Assembly (NCBI RefSeq): GCF_011947225.1
Contig: NZ_JAATVW010000002.1
Coordinates: 248,001-312,000 of the forward strand
Origin: Planosporangium flavigriseum
GTDB taxonomy: Bacteria > Actinomycetota > Actinomycetes > Mycobacteriales > Micromonosporaceae
DNA: 64,000 nucleotides
Direction: 5' to 3'
Position numbers and translations under genes: made by a program
The notes under the pieces: generated by a model
Told to the model about the DNA's origin: nothing
What the model saw: only the letters and a program-made list of their open reading frames with translations
The model's database searches: none
Shown here: one piece after another, positions 25,869 to 34,873 of the stretch
How the letters are laid out: every line of letters begins with the position of its first letter
How positions within the stretch are numbered: position 1 is the first letter of the stretch

Positions 25869-26414
25869 TCAGTCCGATCCGCCGTTCAGCGCCTCGCCCA
25901 ACTGCTCCTCCATCCGCGGCAGCCCGACGGCGGCGAGCACGTTGAGCAGCATCCCGCGCCCCATGAACTCGATGACCTGCTCGGAGCCGGCACCCGAGAT
26001 CCGCTCGACCTGCTGCCACAGCTCGGACAGGCGCCGCCGGGCCAGCGCCCGCACGTCGGAGTCCTCACAGGCGGTCGCCCACGTCTGCAACTGCATCTGC
26101 AGGATCTCGCGGTTGTCGAGGAGCGAGTTGTACGCGTGCCCCATCGCCTCGAGGGCCTCGTCGCCGGTGCGGTCGCCCGCGGCGCGGTCGAACAGGTCCC
26201 GCATGTCGTCGAAGCAGCGGTCGACCGTGGCCAGGAAGAGCGCCTTCTTGGACGGGAAGAGCCGGAAAAGGTACGGCTGGGAGACCCCGACCCGGCGCGC
26301 GATCGCCTCGGTGCTCGTGCCGGCGTACCCACCCGACCCGAACTCGATCTGCGCCGCGCGCAGCACCAACTCACGCCGCTCGGCGGCGCTCATGCGGGTG
26401 CTTCCGGAACTCAT
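25869..26414 (-). CDS. TetR family repressor of the adjacent exporter
   Basis: A 181-residue regulator. The N-terminal helix-turn-helix (residues 12-55) reads RRELVLRAAQIEFGSGGYAG, then EAIARRVGVSQPYLFRLFPSKKALF. The C-terminal ligand-binding domain is helical and resembles the drug-sensing TetR group. It is transcribed ahead of the MFS gene. Matching operator palindromes lie in front of both genes, indicating autoregulation together with control of the exporter. Confidence 0.88.
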   Translation of the reverse strand: MSSGSTRMSAAERRELVLRAAQIEFGSGGYAGTSTEAIARRVGVSQPYLFRLFPSKKALFLATVDRCFDDMRDLFDRAAGDRTGDEALEAMGHAYNSLLDNREILQMQLQTWATACEDSDVRALARRRLSELWQQVERISGAGSEQVIEFMGRGMLLNVLAAVGLPRMEEQLGEALNGGSD

Positions 26415-26422
26415 GACCCTAG

Positions 26423-26442
26423 GTTAGTGGTCAATAACTAAC
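26423..26442 (-). promoter_or_regulatory. TetR operator upstream of tetR
   Basis: The 20-bp palindrome GTTAGT-GGTCAATA-ACTAAC lies 8 bases upstream of the tetR start. Its arms and 8-base spacer match the second copy at 25830-25849 with one arm mismatch. Confidence 0.7.
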
Positions 26443-26446
26443 GTCG

Positions 26447-27346
26447 TCAAGTCGGCAGTCTTGGACCCGGCTCGCACAGGCCGGCCATCAAATCGCCGTA
26501 CTTCTCGACCCGCTCCAGTACGGCCGGGGCGGTCAGCTTGGCCGGAACGACCTTCTTCGACTCGACCTCTTCCCAATGCAGCGGCGTCGACACCGTCGGC
26601 GTCGGCTGCGCGCGCAGCGAGTACGGCGTGACGGTCGTCTTCGCCGCGTTGTTCTGGCTCCAGTCGATGAAGACCTTGCCGGAGCGCAGGCTCCTGGTCA
26701 TCCGGGACACGATCAGATCCGGCTCGGCGCGCTCCAACTCCCGGGCGATGCGATGCGCGTACGCGCTGACCTCCTCATCCGACTGCTCGCCCGAGATCGG
26801 GCACGCCAGCTGCATGCCCTTCTTCCCGGAGGTCTTCGGGTACGCCTCGATGCCGTCGGCCGCGAGGCGCTCGCGCATGATCAGCGCCACCGTGCAGCAC
26901 TCCTGGATGCCGGCCGGCGGGCCCGGGTCCAGGTCGACGATCAGCCGGTCGGGGCCGGCCGAGCCGATCGTCCACTGCGGAGTGTGCAGCTCCAGCGCGG
27001 CCAGATTGGCCAGCCAGATCAGGGTCGGCAGATCGTCGCAGACGATGTACTCGACCATCTCCCGGTCCTTGGTCGACCCCGGCGACGGCAGCGTCGCCGT
27101 GCGGACCCAGTCCGGGGTGCCGGCGGGGGCGTTCTTCTCGAAGAATCCCTTGGCCTGCACGCCGTTGGGGTACCGGATCCGGGTCACCGGGCGATCGCGA
27201 AGATGCGGCAGGATCGCCGGAGCGATGCGGGTGTAGTAGTCGATGACCTCGCCCTTGGTGAAACCGGCCTCCGGATAGAGCACCTTGTCCAGATTGGACA
27301 GCTCAAACTCCCGACCGTCCACCTTGACCAGCACCCGTTCACTCAT
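26447..27346 (-). CDS. LigD-type NHEJ polymerase/primase domain protein
   Basis: A 299-residue stand-alone polymerase domain of the LigD family (archaeo-eukaryotic primase fold). It has LSNLDKVLYPEAGFTKG at the N-terminus, the catalytic IVDLDPGP (Asp138, Asp140), TSGKKGMQL, and VFIDWSQNN with the third aspartate. In non-homologous end joining it fills gaps and prefers ribonucleotides. It overlaps the ligase gene by 8 bases and is encoded beside Ku, so the system is split over three proteins instead of a fused LigD. Confidence 0.92.
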   Translation of the reverse strand: MSERVLVKVDGREFELSNLDKVLYPEAGFTKGEVIDYYTRIAPAILPHLRDRPVTRIRYPNGVQAKGFFEKNAPAGTPDWVRTATLPSPGSTKDREMVEYIVCDDLPTLIWLANLAALELHTPQWTIGSAGPDRLIVDLDPGPPAGIQECCTVALIMRERLAADGIEAYPKTSGKKGMQLACPISGEQSDEEVSAYAHRIARELERAEPDLIVSRMTRSLRSGKVFIDWSQNNAAKTTVTPYSLRAQPTPTVSTPLHWEEVESKKVVPAKLTAPAVLERVEKYGDLMAGLCEPGPRLPT

Positions 27347-28331
27347 CGACCACTTCTTCCACAGTCTTGTCCGGCCGCAGCCGGAGGAACCGGGGGAACC
27401 GCAGACGGCCGTCGCGGGTACGCTCCGCGAACTTCACCTCAACCACCACCTCTGGGCGTACCCACACCGCGGTGCGCGAATCCTCCCGCGGAAGCGGCTG
27501 TGCGAACGGCGAACCGGTCACGACCAGGGGCTCCAGCGCGGCCAGCAACTCCCGCTGCGCCGCGGCGGAGATGCCTCCCCCGACCCGGCCCCGGAAGACG
27601 AGACCGCCTGCGCGGCCGTCTGCGGGGCCGTCTGCGGGGCCGCCTGCGGGGCCGCCTGCGGGGCCGCCTGGCGCCGGCACGCCGATCAGCAGACCACCGA
27701 TGGCCCGGGCGCCGGGGCGCCAGCCGCCGACGACGAAGTCCCCCGTGTGCTCCGACTTCACCTTGACCCAGTCCGGTGAGCGCAGCCCCGGCCGGTACGG
27801 GGCCGCCAGCCGCTTGGCGACGACGCCTTCGAGGCCGTGCTCGCGGCTCGCCGCCTGGGTGGCTGGCCCGTCGTCGAACGCCGGGGGCACCAGCCACCGC
27901 TCGCCCGCCACGCCGAGTTCCTCCAGCAGGCCGCGCCGCTGGGCGTACGGGACGTCGAGCAGGTCCACACCGCCCAACCGGAGCACGTCGAAGACCAGGT
28001 ACGTGACCGGGATCGTGGCGGCGAGTCGGGTCGCCTTGTGGCTGTCGCGTACGTGCATCCGCTCGGCCAGATCCCGGAAGGAGGGCCGACCGGCGGCGTC
28101 CATGACGACGATCTCGCCGTCGAGAACCGCGTCACCCACCCCGGCGAGGCCGGCCAGCTCCGGATACCCCGCGGTGATGTCGTTACCTCGGCGGCCGTAG
28201 AGCCGGGCGGCACCGCCACCGCACGCGGCGATCGCGCGGACCCCGTCCCACTTCAGCTCGTACCCCCAGCCCGAGCCCACGGGCAGCGCGCCCGCGGTGG
28301 CGAGCATGGGCGCGAAAGGTGAGCCGGACAC
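27339..28331 (-). CDS. ATP-dependent DNA ligase (NHEJ)
   Basis: A 330-residue ligase. The adenylation motif ELKWDGVR puts the nucleotidyl lysine at Lys27, followed by YGRRGND, DGEIVVMD, LVFDVLRLGG, EGVVAKR and PDWVKVK, then an OB-fold domain. It seals nicks with ATP. Between adenylation domain and OB core (about residues 221-240) is an inserted Gly-Pro-Ala repeat made from 12-bp DNA units, so length may vary among strains. It overlaps the polymerase gene and diverges from ku. Confidence 0.92.
   Translation of the reverse strand: MSGSPFAPMLATAGALPVGSGWGYELKWDGVRAIAACGGGAARLYGRRGNDITAGYPELAGLAGVGDAVLDGEIVVMDAAGRPSFRDLAERMHVRDSHKATRLAATIPVTYLVFDVLRLGGVDLLDVPYAQRRGLLEELGVAGERWLVPPAFDDGPATQAASREHGLEGVVAKRLAAPYRPGLRSPDWVKVKSEHTGDFVVGGWRPGARAIGGLLIGVPAPGGPAGGPAGGPADGPADGRAGGLVFRGRVGGGISAAAQRELLAALEPLVVTGSPFAQPLPREDSRTAVWVRPEVVVEVKFAERTRDGRLRFPRFLRLRPDKTVEEVVDE
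27611..27670. repeat. 12-bp tandem repeat inside the ligase gene
   Basis: Five near-identical 12-bp units (GCGGGGCCGCCT and GCGGGGCCGTCT variants) encode a Gly-Gly-Pro-Ala / Gly-Pro-Ala-Asp run. Units stay in frame, so copy-number change would alter linker length without a frameshift. Confidence 0.85.
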
Positions 28332-28527
28332 GCATCCGATGCTAAGGCTTCACCACCATCTGTCGATGAGGTATCGAAGCGGAACAGCTCGCGCGCAGCG
28401 CACCATCGATGCGATCATGGACATGTTGCCTGGTCAGCGGAGGTATCGCAGCATCTTCGCGGGGGTACGTTGCCATCGACGGCCACCACGGGGAGCGTAC
28501 GGGGGCACTTTTAAGGGGGTTTGGGGT

Positions 28528-29517
28528 ATGCGGTCCATCTGGAAGGGTGCGGTCTCTTTCGGGCTGGTGTCCATCTCGGTGAAGCTGTACTCGGCCACCG
28601 AGGAGAAAGACATCCGCTTTCACCAGGTGCACCGTGAGGACGGTGGCCGGATCCGCTACAAGCGGACCTGCTCGGTGTGCGGGCAGGAGGTCACCTACGA
28701 CGACATCGCCAAGGGGTACGACCTCGGCGGCGGCGAGATGGTCATCCTGACCGACGAAGACTTCGCCGACCTGCCGCTGACCACCAGCCACGCGATCGAC
28801 GTGCTGGAGTTCGTACCCGTTGAGCAGGTCGACCCGATCCTCTACGCCAAGGCCTACTACCTGGAGCCCGACGGCTCCGCCACCAAGCCCTATGTGCTGC
28901 TGCGCGACGCCCTGAGCCGCACCGACCGGGTGGCCATCGTGAAGGTGGCGCTCCGCCAGCGCGAGCAGCTGGCGACCCTGCGCGTACGCGACGACGTGCT
29001 GGTCCTCAACACCATGCTGTGGCCCGACGAAGTACGCAAACCGACCTTCGAGTTCCTCGGCGAGGACGTGGAGGCGCGCCCCGCAGAGCTGGCGATGGCC
29101 GGTTCGCTGATCGAGTCGATGGCGGCGGACTTCGACCCGACCGAGTACACCGACAACTACCGGGCGGCGCTGCAGGAGGTCATCGACGCCAAGGCGGCCG
29201 GCCGCGAGGTGGTCGCCCCCGAGGAAGAAGCGCCCGCACAGGGCGGTGCCATCGATCTGATGGCCGCACTGCGCGCCTCCGTCGAGCGCGCCCGGAGCGC
29301 CCGCGGCGAATCGGATGGCGACGGCGCCCAGCCAACCCCGATCGACTCGGCCCGGTCCGGGGCTAAGAAGGCCCAGCCGGCGAAGAAAACGGCGCCTGCG
29401 AAGAAGGCCACCCCGGCTAAGAAGACGGCAGCCAAGAAGACGGCAGCCAAGAAAGCGGCCGAGCCGGCCAAGAAGGCAGCAGCGAAGAAGACCACGCGCG
29501 CGAAGAAGACCGCCTAG
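28528..29517 (+). CDS. ku: Ku protein of bacterial non-homologous end joining
   Basis: A 329-residue Ku homodimer subunit. It opens MRSIWKGAVSFGLVSI and has FHQVHREDGGRIRYKRTC, then CSVCGQEV, typical of bacterial Ku. The DNA-ring core ends near residue 255. The last 65 residues are a Lys/Ala tail (repeats of AKKTA, AKKAT), like that of HU and histone H1, which probably adds non-specific DNA binding. The ATG at 28528 is selected by the family start. It diverges from the ligase-polymerase genes across a 196-base gap. Confidence 0.95.
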   Translation: MRSIWKGAVSFGLVSISVKLYSATEEKDIRFHQVHREDGGRIRYKRTCSVCGQEVTYDDIAKGYDLGGGEMVILTDEDFADLPLTTSHAIDVLEFVPVEQVDPILYAKAYYLEPDGSATKPYVLLRDALSRTDRVAIVKVALRQREQLATLRVRDDVLVLNTMLWPDEVRKPTFEFLGEDVEARPAELAMAGSLIESMAADFDPTEYTDNYRAALQEVIDAKAAGREVVAPEEEAPAQGGAIDLMAALRASVERARSARGESDGDGAQPTPIDSARSGAKKAQPAKKTAPAKKATPAKKTAAKKTAAKKAAEPAKKAAAKKTTRAKKTA

Positions 29518-29526
29518 CGCTCTCCC

Positions 29527-29576
29527 ATGATCCTGAAGAGTTTTCCGTCCTAGGGCGGAAAACTCTTCAGGATCAT
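29527..29576. terminator. 21-bp perfect palindrome between ku and the acyl-CoA synthetase gene
   Basis: Arms 29527-29547 and 29556-29576 are exact complements (ATGATCCTGAAGAG...), with an 8-base centre containing CCTAGG. It lies 9 bases after ku and 18 before the end of the convergent gene. It can terminate both. The AT-rich arms are unlike other terminators in this window. Confidence 0.75.
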
Positions 29577-29594
29577 GAAACAGGAGGGAGCAGG

Positions 29595-31235
<1,641 letters not shown>

Positions 31236-31318
31236 ACCCAGACGCTAGTGCTCACCATCACAGTGACGGAAGAGCATCTGGCCGGCGTCTACCGAACGGT
31301 AACCAAACAGCCGATGGG

Positions 31319-31347
31319 CCACCCCGACCGGAAGGCGATCGGGGTGG
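31319..31347. other. Hairpin in the gap between acyl-CoA synthetase and sugar dehydrogenase genes
   Basis: A perfect 9-bp inverted repeat (31319-31327 and 31339-31347, CCACCCCGA/TCGGGGTGG) is followed by the palindrome CCTCATGAGG. It lies in a divergent promoter region and could be an operator or part of a leader; nothing decides which. Confidence 0.4.
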
Positions 31348-31397
31348 ACGTGCCTCATGAGGTGCGGCTGCCGTACCCGGACGTTAGCGTTCGGTAC

Positions 31398-32663
31398 GTG
31401 CGCGCCGCGCGAGTCCTGCCACCGGCCCGACTGGCGGTTGGCGCGCTCGTCTTTGTCATGACGATGGGCCTACTGGGTGTGCTGACGTCGTCCACCCACA
31501 GTTCACGGTCGGCCCCCAGAGACCCCACACCGACCGACTTCTCGTTAGGGCCGAGGGACAAGACGGCCCGCGGGGACGATCTGGTGTCCGTCACCACCCT
31601 GGCCCGCAACCTCGACGTTCCGTGGGGCATCACCTTCCTGCCCGACGGGGGCGCGCTGGTGACCGAACGGCAGACGCTGCGGATTCTCCGGGTCGGTCCG
31701 GAGCGGGGACCGACCGGCGACTTGACCGTGACCCGGGTAGCCACCATCACGGAGGCGTACTCCAACAACGAGGGGGGCCTACTCGGGATCGCCGCCTCGC
31801 CGAACTTCGCCCGGGACAACACGGTCTTCCTCTTCTACACGACCAGGGTCGACAACCGGATCGCGAAACTTCGGCTCGGCGGACGGCCCGTGCCGATCCT
31901 CACCGGCATCCCGCACGCCGGGGTCCACAACGGCGGCCGGCTCATGTTCGGCCCCGACGGCTACCTCTACGCGACCACCGGCGACGCGTCGCGGGCCGGG
32001 CACTCGCAGGACCTCGGCGACCTCGGCGGAAAGATCCTCCGGATGACCACGGACGGCAAACCCGCTCCCGGCAACCCGTTCCCCCACTCGCTGGTCTGGA
32101 CGTACGGCCACCGCAATCCGGAGGGCCTGGCCTGGGACCGCGAAGGAAACCTGTACTCCGCCGAGATCGGTGAAGCGGTGTGGGACGAACTCAACGTCAT
32201 CGTGCCGGGCCGGAACTACGGCTGGCCAGAGGTTCAAGGGATCGGCAACGATCCGCACTACGTCGACCCGATCGTGACATGGCGCCCCGAAGTGGGCGTC
32301 TCCAACGGCGTCGTGATCGTCGGCCGGGTCGCGGTCGTCACCTGCCTGCGCGGCCAGCGGATCTATCTGGTGCGCCTCACCAACGCCATCACGACCGGGC
32401 TGGGCAGCCGGCGGGTCGATGGCGAAGGAGTCGGCACGTCCAGCATCCGGTGGCGGCCCGGTGCCGGCGTCGCGAGCCGCCCCATCGAGGCGCTGACCGC
32501 CAAGTACGGCCGCCTCCGCGCCGCGATCCAGGCACCCGACGGCAGCGTCTGGCTGACGACGTCCAACCGGGACGCGCGAAACCAACCGGTCCCGGAGGAC
32601 GACCGGATCCTGCGGCTCACCCTGCACCCGCCGAGCGCGAGCCCGACCGGGAACCCGCCGTGA
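31398..32663 (+). CDS. PQQ-dependent sugar dehydrogenase-type beta-propeller protein
   Basis: A 421-residue exported protein. Residues 1-35 are a signal peptide or anchor (LAVGALVFVMTMGLLGVLT). The propeller has the soluble glucose dehydrogenase landmarks: NLDVPWGITFLPDGGALVTER, EGGLLGIAASPNF, FGPDGYLYATTGDA, and YGHRNPEGLAWD. Such proteins oxidise aldose sugars with PQQ outside the cell. Codon 50 is TTA (31545-31547), rare in this GC-rich sequence. The GTG at 31398 was selected as the only start just before the signal peptide. Confidence 0.8.
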   Translation: MRAARVLPPARLAVGALVFVMTMGLLGVLTSSTHSSRSAPRDPTPTDFSLGPRDKTARGDDLVSVTTLARNLDVPWGITFLPDGGALVTERQTLRILRVGPERGPTGDLTVTRVATITEAYSNNEGGLLGIAASPNFARDNTVFLFYTTRVDNRIAKLRLGGRPVPILTGIPHAGVHNGGRLMFGPDGYLYATTGDASRAGHSQDLGDLGGKILRMTTDGKPAPGNPFPHSLVWTYGHRNPEGLAWDREGNLYSAEIGEAVWDELNVIVPGRNYGWPEVQGIGNDPHYVDPIVTWRPEVGVSNGVVIVGRVAVVTCLRGQRIYLVRLTNAITTGLGSRRVDGEGVGTSSIRWRPGAGVASRPIEALTAKYGRLRAAIQAPDGSVWLTTSNRDARNQPVPEDDRILRLTLHPPSASPTGNPP

Positions 32664-32667
32664 TCGG

Positions 32668-33078
32668 CTACGGCGTGGTGCCACCGCTGACGGCGCCGAT
32701 ACCGCCCATGAGGACGACCCAGACCGAGATGAGGATCGCGGGCAACATGACGACGTATCCCATCACGAGGCCGGCAACCGCCATGCCATGACCGGACTTC
32801 CGGCCACTCCTGGTCTCGCCGAGGGCGACATGCCCGAAGATCACGGCGAGGATCGACGGGACACCGAACGAGCAGCAACCGGATACCAGGCCGATGATGG
32901 CCAGGACCATCGAGGCGACCGCCATTCCGGACGTCGGCAACTGCTGCTGAATCACGTACACGGGCTGTGGGCTGTACGGCGCCGGCAATGTGGGCTGGCC
33001 GGGCGGAGCCTGGTGTGGCGGCGGACCCTGTGGTTGGCCCGGCTCGAGGTGCGGAGCGGTCACTGGTACGAGTGTCAC
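32668..33078 (-). CDS. DUF4190 membrane protein
   Basis: A 136-residue protein with a Pro/Gln-rich cytosolic N-terminus of about 48 residues, then two helices with the DUF4190 pattern GMAVASMVLAIIGLVSG, PSILAVIFGHVALGETR and GHGMAVAGLVMGYV. The family is widespread in Actinobacteria and of unknown function. A start at the second GTG (VTAPHLEPG) is also possible. It is convergent with the sugar dehydrogenase gene, with four bases between stops. Confidence 0.82.
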   Translation of the reverse strand: MTLVPVTAPHLEPGQPQGPPPHQAPPGQPTLPAPYSPQPVYVIQQQLPTSGMAVASMVLAIIGLVSGCCSFGVPSILAVIFGHVALGETRSGRKSGHGMAVAGLVMGYVVMLPAILISVWVVLMGGIGAVSGGTTP

Positions 33079-33489
33079 CGTGCGTATCCAGATCGTCGCC
33101 GGGCGATCGGTCCTATTTGTCAGTCATTGTGCGGACACACTTCCGTCGGGAAATCGCGCCACCAACAGTGCTCGGATATATGGGAAAGCCCGGCCAAGAA
33201 AGGCCGGACGCGCCCTGACCAGACCAGGCTTGTCGACTGTGCGCCGGCGTCAGGTATAAGCCGTTTGCCCCATATGGAGGCAGTCGTCCGTCAGGCGTAC
33301 GGCTCGGATTTGCGCCGACCAAGCCCGGTTCTCTATCTGGTCTCGTCGCTATGCCGATCTACGGGGAGTAAGCCGATGCCGCAGCGACACCCGCCCGTTG
33401 GATGGTGTGGCTGCGAATGGATGGACGAGGCCCGACCGGCGCGGATGAGTGCCGCCGATGCGTCGTCCGCCCATGACATGGAGGTGGTT
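33079..33489. other. Intergenic region between DUF4190 and a small-protein gene
   Basis: About 410 bases with no convincing gene. The left part should hold the DUF4190 promoter and the right part that of the 57-residue protein. It is locally AT-richer (GGATATATGGGAAAG). I see no repeat or stable RNA fold. Confidence 0.5.
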
Positions 33490-33663
33490 ATGAACGTTGG
33501 TTCCGCATCCAGTCAGTCTCCGATAGCGGAGCTGACCCGCCTTGCGGTGGCTGCTCGTACGGCCAAGCACGCAGAGCAGCAGGCAACGTCGCCGGCAGTA
33601 CAGGCGCTCCAACTGGAGAACGTGAAGGCGATCGCGGCCGGAAAGATCGACACCTACGCCTGA
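33490..33663 (+). CDS. 57-residue protein of unknown function
   Basis: A small acidic-to-neutral helical protein, MNVGSASSQSPIAELTRLAV, ending NVKAIAAGKIDTYA. The ATG at 33490 has an ideal ribosome-binding site (GGAGG, 6 bases upstream). The C-terminal AIAAGKIDTY resembles the end of FlgM-like anti-sigma proteins (IaaGxY), but the match is too short to name it. It has its own strong terminator, implying an independent transcript. No signal peptide or membrane helix is present. Confidence 0.65.
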   Translation: MNVGSASSQSPIAELTRLAVAARTAKHAEQQATSPAVQALQLENVKAIAAGKIDTYA

Positions 33664-33674
33664 CCGAGAGTCAG

Positions 33675-33720
33675 GACGGCGCGCCGCCGCACCGCTCCGC
33701 CGGTGCGGCGGCGCGCCGTC
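33675..33720. terminator. Bidirectional terminator between small-protein and Smr genes
   Basis: A perfect 20-bp stem (arms 33675-33694 and 33701-33720) with loop CTCCGC. It lies 11 bases after the plus-strand gene, and its end includes the stop codon of the minus-strand Smr gene. Confidence 0.85.
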
Positions 33721-33973
33721 ACTTCCACTTGAAGTGCACGAACAGCCGCCCGAAGTTCTTGGAGTCCTTCTCGACCCGGTGGTACAGGGCCTTGATCTCC
33801 TTCTGATCGAGAAACCGCAGCACCCGCTTCTTGAGCTGTCCGGACCCCTTCCCGGGAATGATCTCCACGAGGGTGGCCTTCTTCTGGACCGCCTCGGCGA
33901 TGATCCCGTTCAGCGCCCGTTCGATGTCGCCGCTGCGGTTGTAGATGTCGTGCAGGTCGAGCTTGAGCTTCAC
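33719..33973 (-). CDS. Stand-alone Smr domain protein
   Basis: An 84-residue Smr domain (the MutS2 C-terminal domain). It has LKLDLHDIYNRSGDIERAL at the start and IIPGKGSGQLKKRVLRFL in place of the usual TGxGxxS loop. Stand-alone Smr proteins bind or nick branched DNA or cleave RNA. It is a minimal form with no extra domain. Transcription starts near the mini-ORF promoter on the opposite strand. Confidence 0.85.
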   Translation of the reverse strand: MKLKLDLHDIYNRSGDIERALNGIIAEAVQKKATLVEIIPGKGSGQLKKRVLRFLDQKEIKALYHRVEKDSKNFGRLFVHFKWK

Positions 33974-34035
33974 GTGCGTCCTCTCCGGTATCAGCCCAGC
34001 CCAGCGTACGTGTCTGCCGGATCACCCGAAAACCG

Positions 34036-34064
34036 TTGCAGGGTCTCGGAACCGCTCCTAAGGT
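34036..34064 (+). promoter_or_regulatory. Candidate promoter of the mini-ORF/structured RNA
   Basis: TTGCAG (34036-34041) and TAAGGT (34059-34064) are separated by exactly 17 bases, a reasonable housekeeping-sigma promoter. Transcription would start near 34071, ten bases before an AAAGGAGG ribosome-binding site. Confidence 0.45.
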
Positions 34065-34096
34065 GGGCGGTACACGTGAAAGGAGGTGGTCCAAAG

Positions 34097-34135
34097 TTGT
34101 GTAGTTCTTGGACTCGTGAGGTGACTGTCCGCTAG
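34097..34135 (+). CDS. 12-residue micro-ORF with a perfect ribosome-binding site
   Basis: A TTG start opens (M)CSSWTREVTVR and stops at TAG. AAAGGAGGTGG, an extended match to the 16S rRNA tail, ends 9 bases before it. GTCCAA (34089-34094) can pair with TTGGAC (34108-34113), placing the start codon in a hairpin loop. Such a strong site for such a short peptide suggests a regulatory or leader role. I cannot name a family. Confidence 0.5.
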   Translation: MCSSWTREVTVR

Positions 34136-34201
34136 TCGCCGTCCTCTGGACTCTGAGTAGTCGAGGCCGCACGGCGGCTCGGCGAATCCCAGACAGTTAC
34201 C
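34136..34201 (+). ncRNA. Middle part of the putative structured RNA
   Basis: Between the micro-ORF and the three-way junction is a bulged hairpin (CGA plus GCCGC at 34162-34170 pairing with GCGGC plus TCG at 34174-34181). Together with the flanking elements it looks like one folded transcript of about 190 bases. No gene reads through it on either strand. Confidence 0.4.
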
Positions 34202-34263
34202 CGACCCCCGGGGTCCGGCCTAGTCCAGCCGGTCCACGCGAACGCGTGGAACCCCGGGGGTCG
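34202..34263 (+). ncRNA. Perfect three-way-junction RNA element (may double as terminator)
   Basis: A 13-bp closing stem (34202-34214 with 34251-34263) encloses two hairpins that abut it without unpaired bases: CCGGC/GCCGG (34215-34219, 34228-34232) and TCCACGC/GCGTGGA (34233-34239, 34244-34250). The fold is equally possible on both strands; the upstream promoter and micro-ORF favour plus. Its right edge lies two bases from the stop of the convergent STAS gene, so it probably terminates both transcripts. No Rfam family is claimed. Confidence 0.5.
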
Positions 34264-34265
34264 TC

Positions 34266-34619
34266 CTATTTCTGGCCGTCTACGCCCAGGACGTCGTACA
34301 CCCCGGTGACCTGGAGGACGTTGCGGACGGTGCCGTGGCAGTTGACGACGTCGAAGGCGATGCCGTGCCGCTGCGCGGTGCGGTAGCCGCCGATGAGGGC
34401 GGCGATGCCGCTCGAGTCGAGGAACCGCAGGGACTCGAAGTCCAACAGCAACCGGTCCACACCCTCCTCGCTGAGGATCTTGTCCATAGCGGCGCGCAAC
34501 TCGTCGACGGTGCCGATGTCCACCTCGCCGCTGACGGCAAGGCAGATCACGCCGGGGCTGAGGGTGGACCGGATCAGGCCCAACCGCCCCGACTCCATAC
34601 CGTGATCCGCGGCAACCAT
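34266..34619 (-). CDS. STAS-domain anti-sigma factor antagonist
   Basis: A 117-residue SpoIIAA/RsbV-like protein. The conserved phosphorylation site is LRFLDSSGIAAL; by alignment with Bacillus SpoIIAA the target is Ser69, after Asp68. It would bind an anti-sigma kinase when unphosphorylated and release the sigma factor. The ATG at 34619 has GAGGAG in front; an earlier start is possible. No partner kinase or sigma gene is adjacent. Confidence 0.9.
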   Translation of the reverse strand: MVAADHGMESGRLGLIRSTLSPGVICLAVSGEVDIGTVDELRAAMDKILSEEGVDRLLLDFESLRFLDSSGIAALIGGYRTAQRHGIAFDVVNCHGTVRNVLQVTGVYDVLGVDGQK

Positions 34620-34873
34620 CGACACTCCTCGGGTGAGCGGCGGACCGCCCGGGTGCAACCGTTACGCGTGCGTACAGTACCGGTTAGCCCCGGCGCTGTT
34701 GAGCCTATCGGCGAGGCGCGTTCGGGTGTTGCCAGCGCGGATGGGCGGTGACCGGCACCCATGCGTCAGCGACCGCCCGATTTGCCCCGACTCGGCCGGA
34801 TCGTGGCCGGCGAAGCCGACGCTGAGCGACAGCGGGTGCGCGGAGTACGCACGTGAGCAGCGTGGCGGTGTCG
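34620..34873. other. Intergenic region between STAS and dehydratase genes
   Basis: About 250 bases holding the STAS promoter. It has palindromic GTAC-rich sequence around 34665-34690 (CGTGCGTACAGTACCGG). I see no further gene. Confidence 0.4.

Noticed and set aside
28366-28456. Direct repeat GAGGTATCG(A/C)AGC in the ligase-ku gap as an operator
   Set aside because: Two 13-base copies 74 bp apart with one mismatch and no symmetry; too weak to call.
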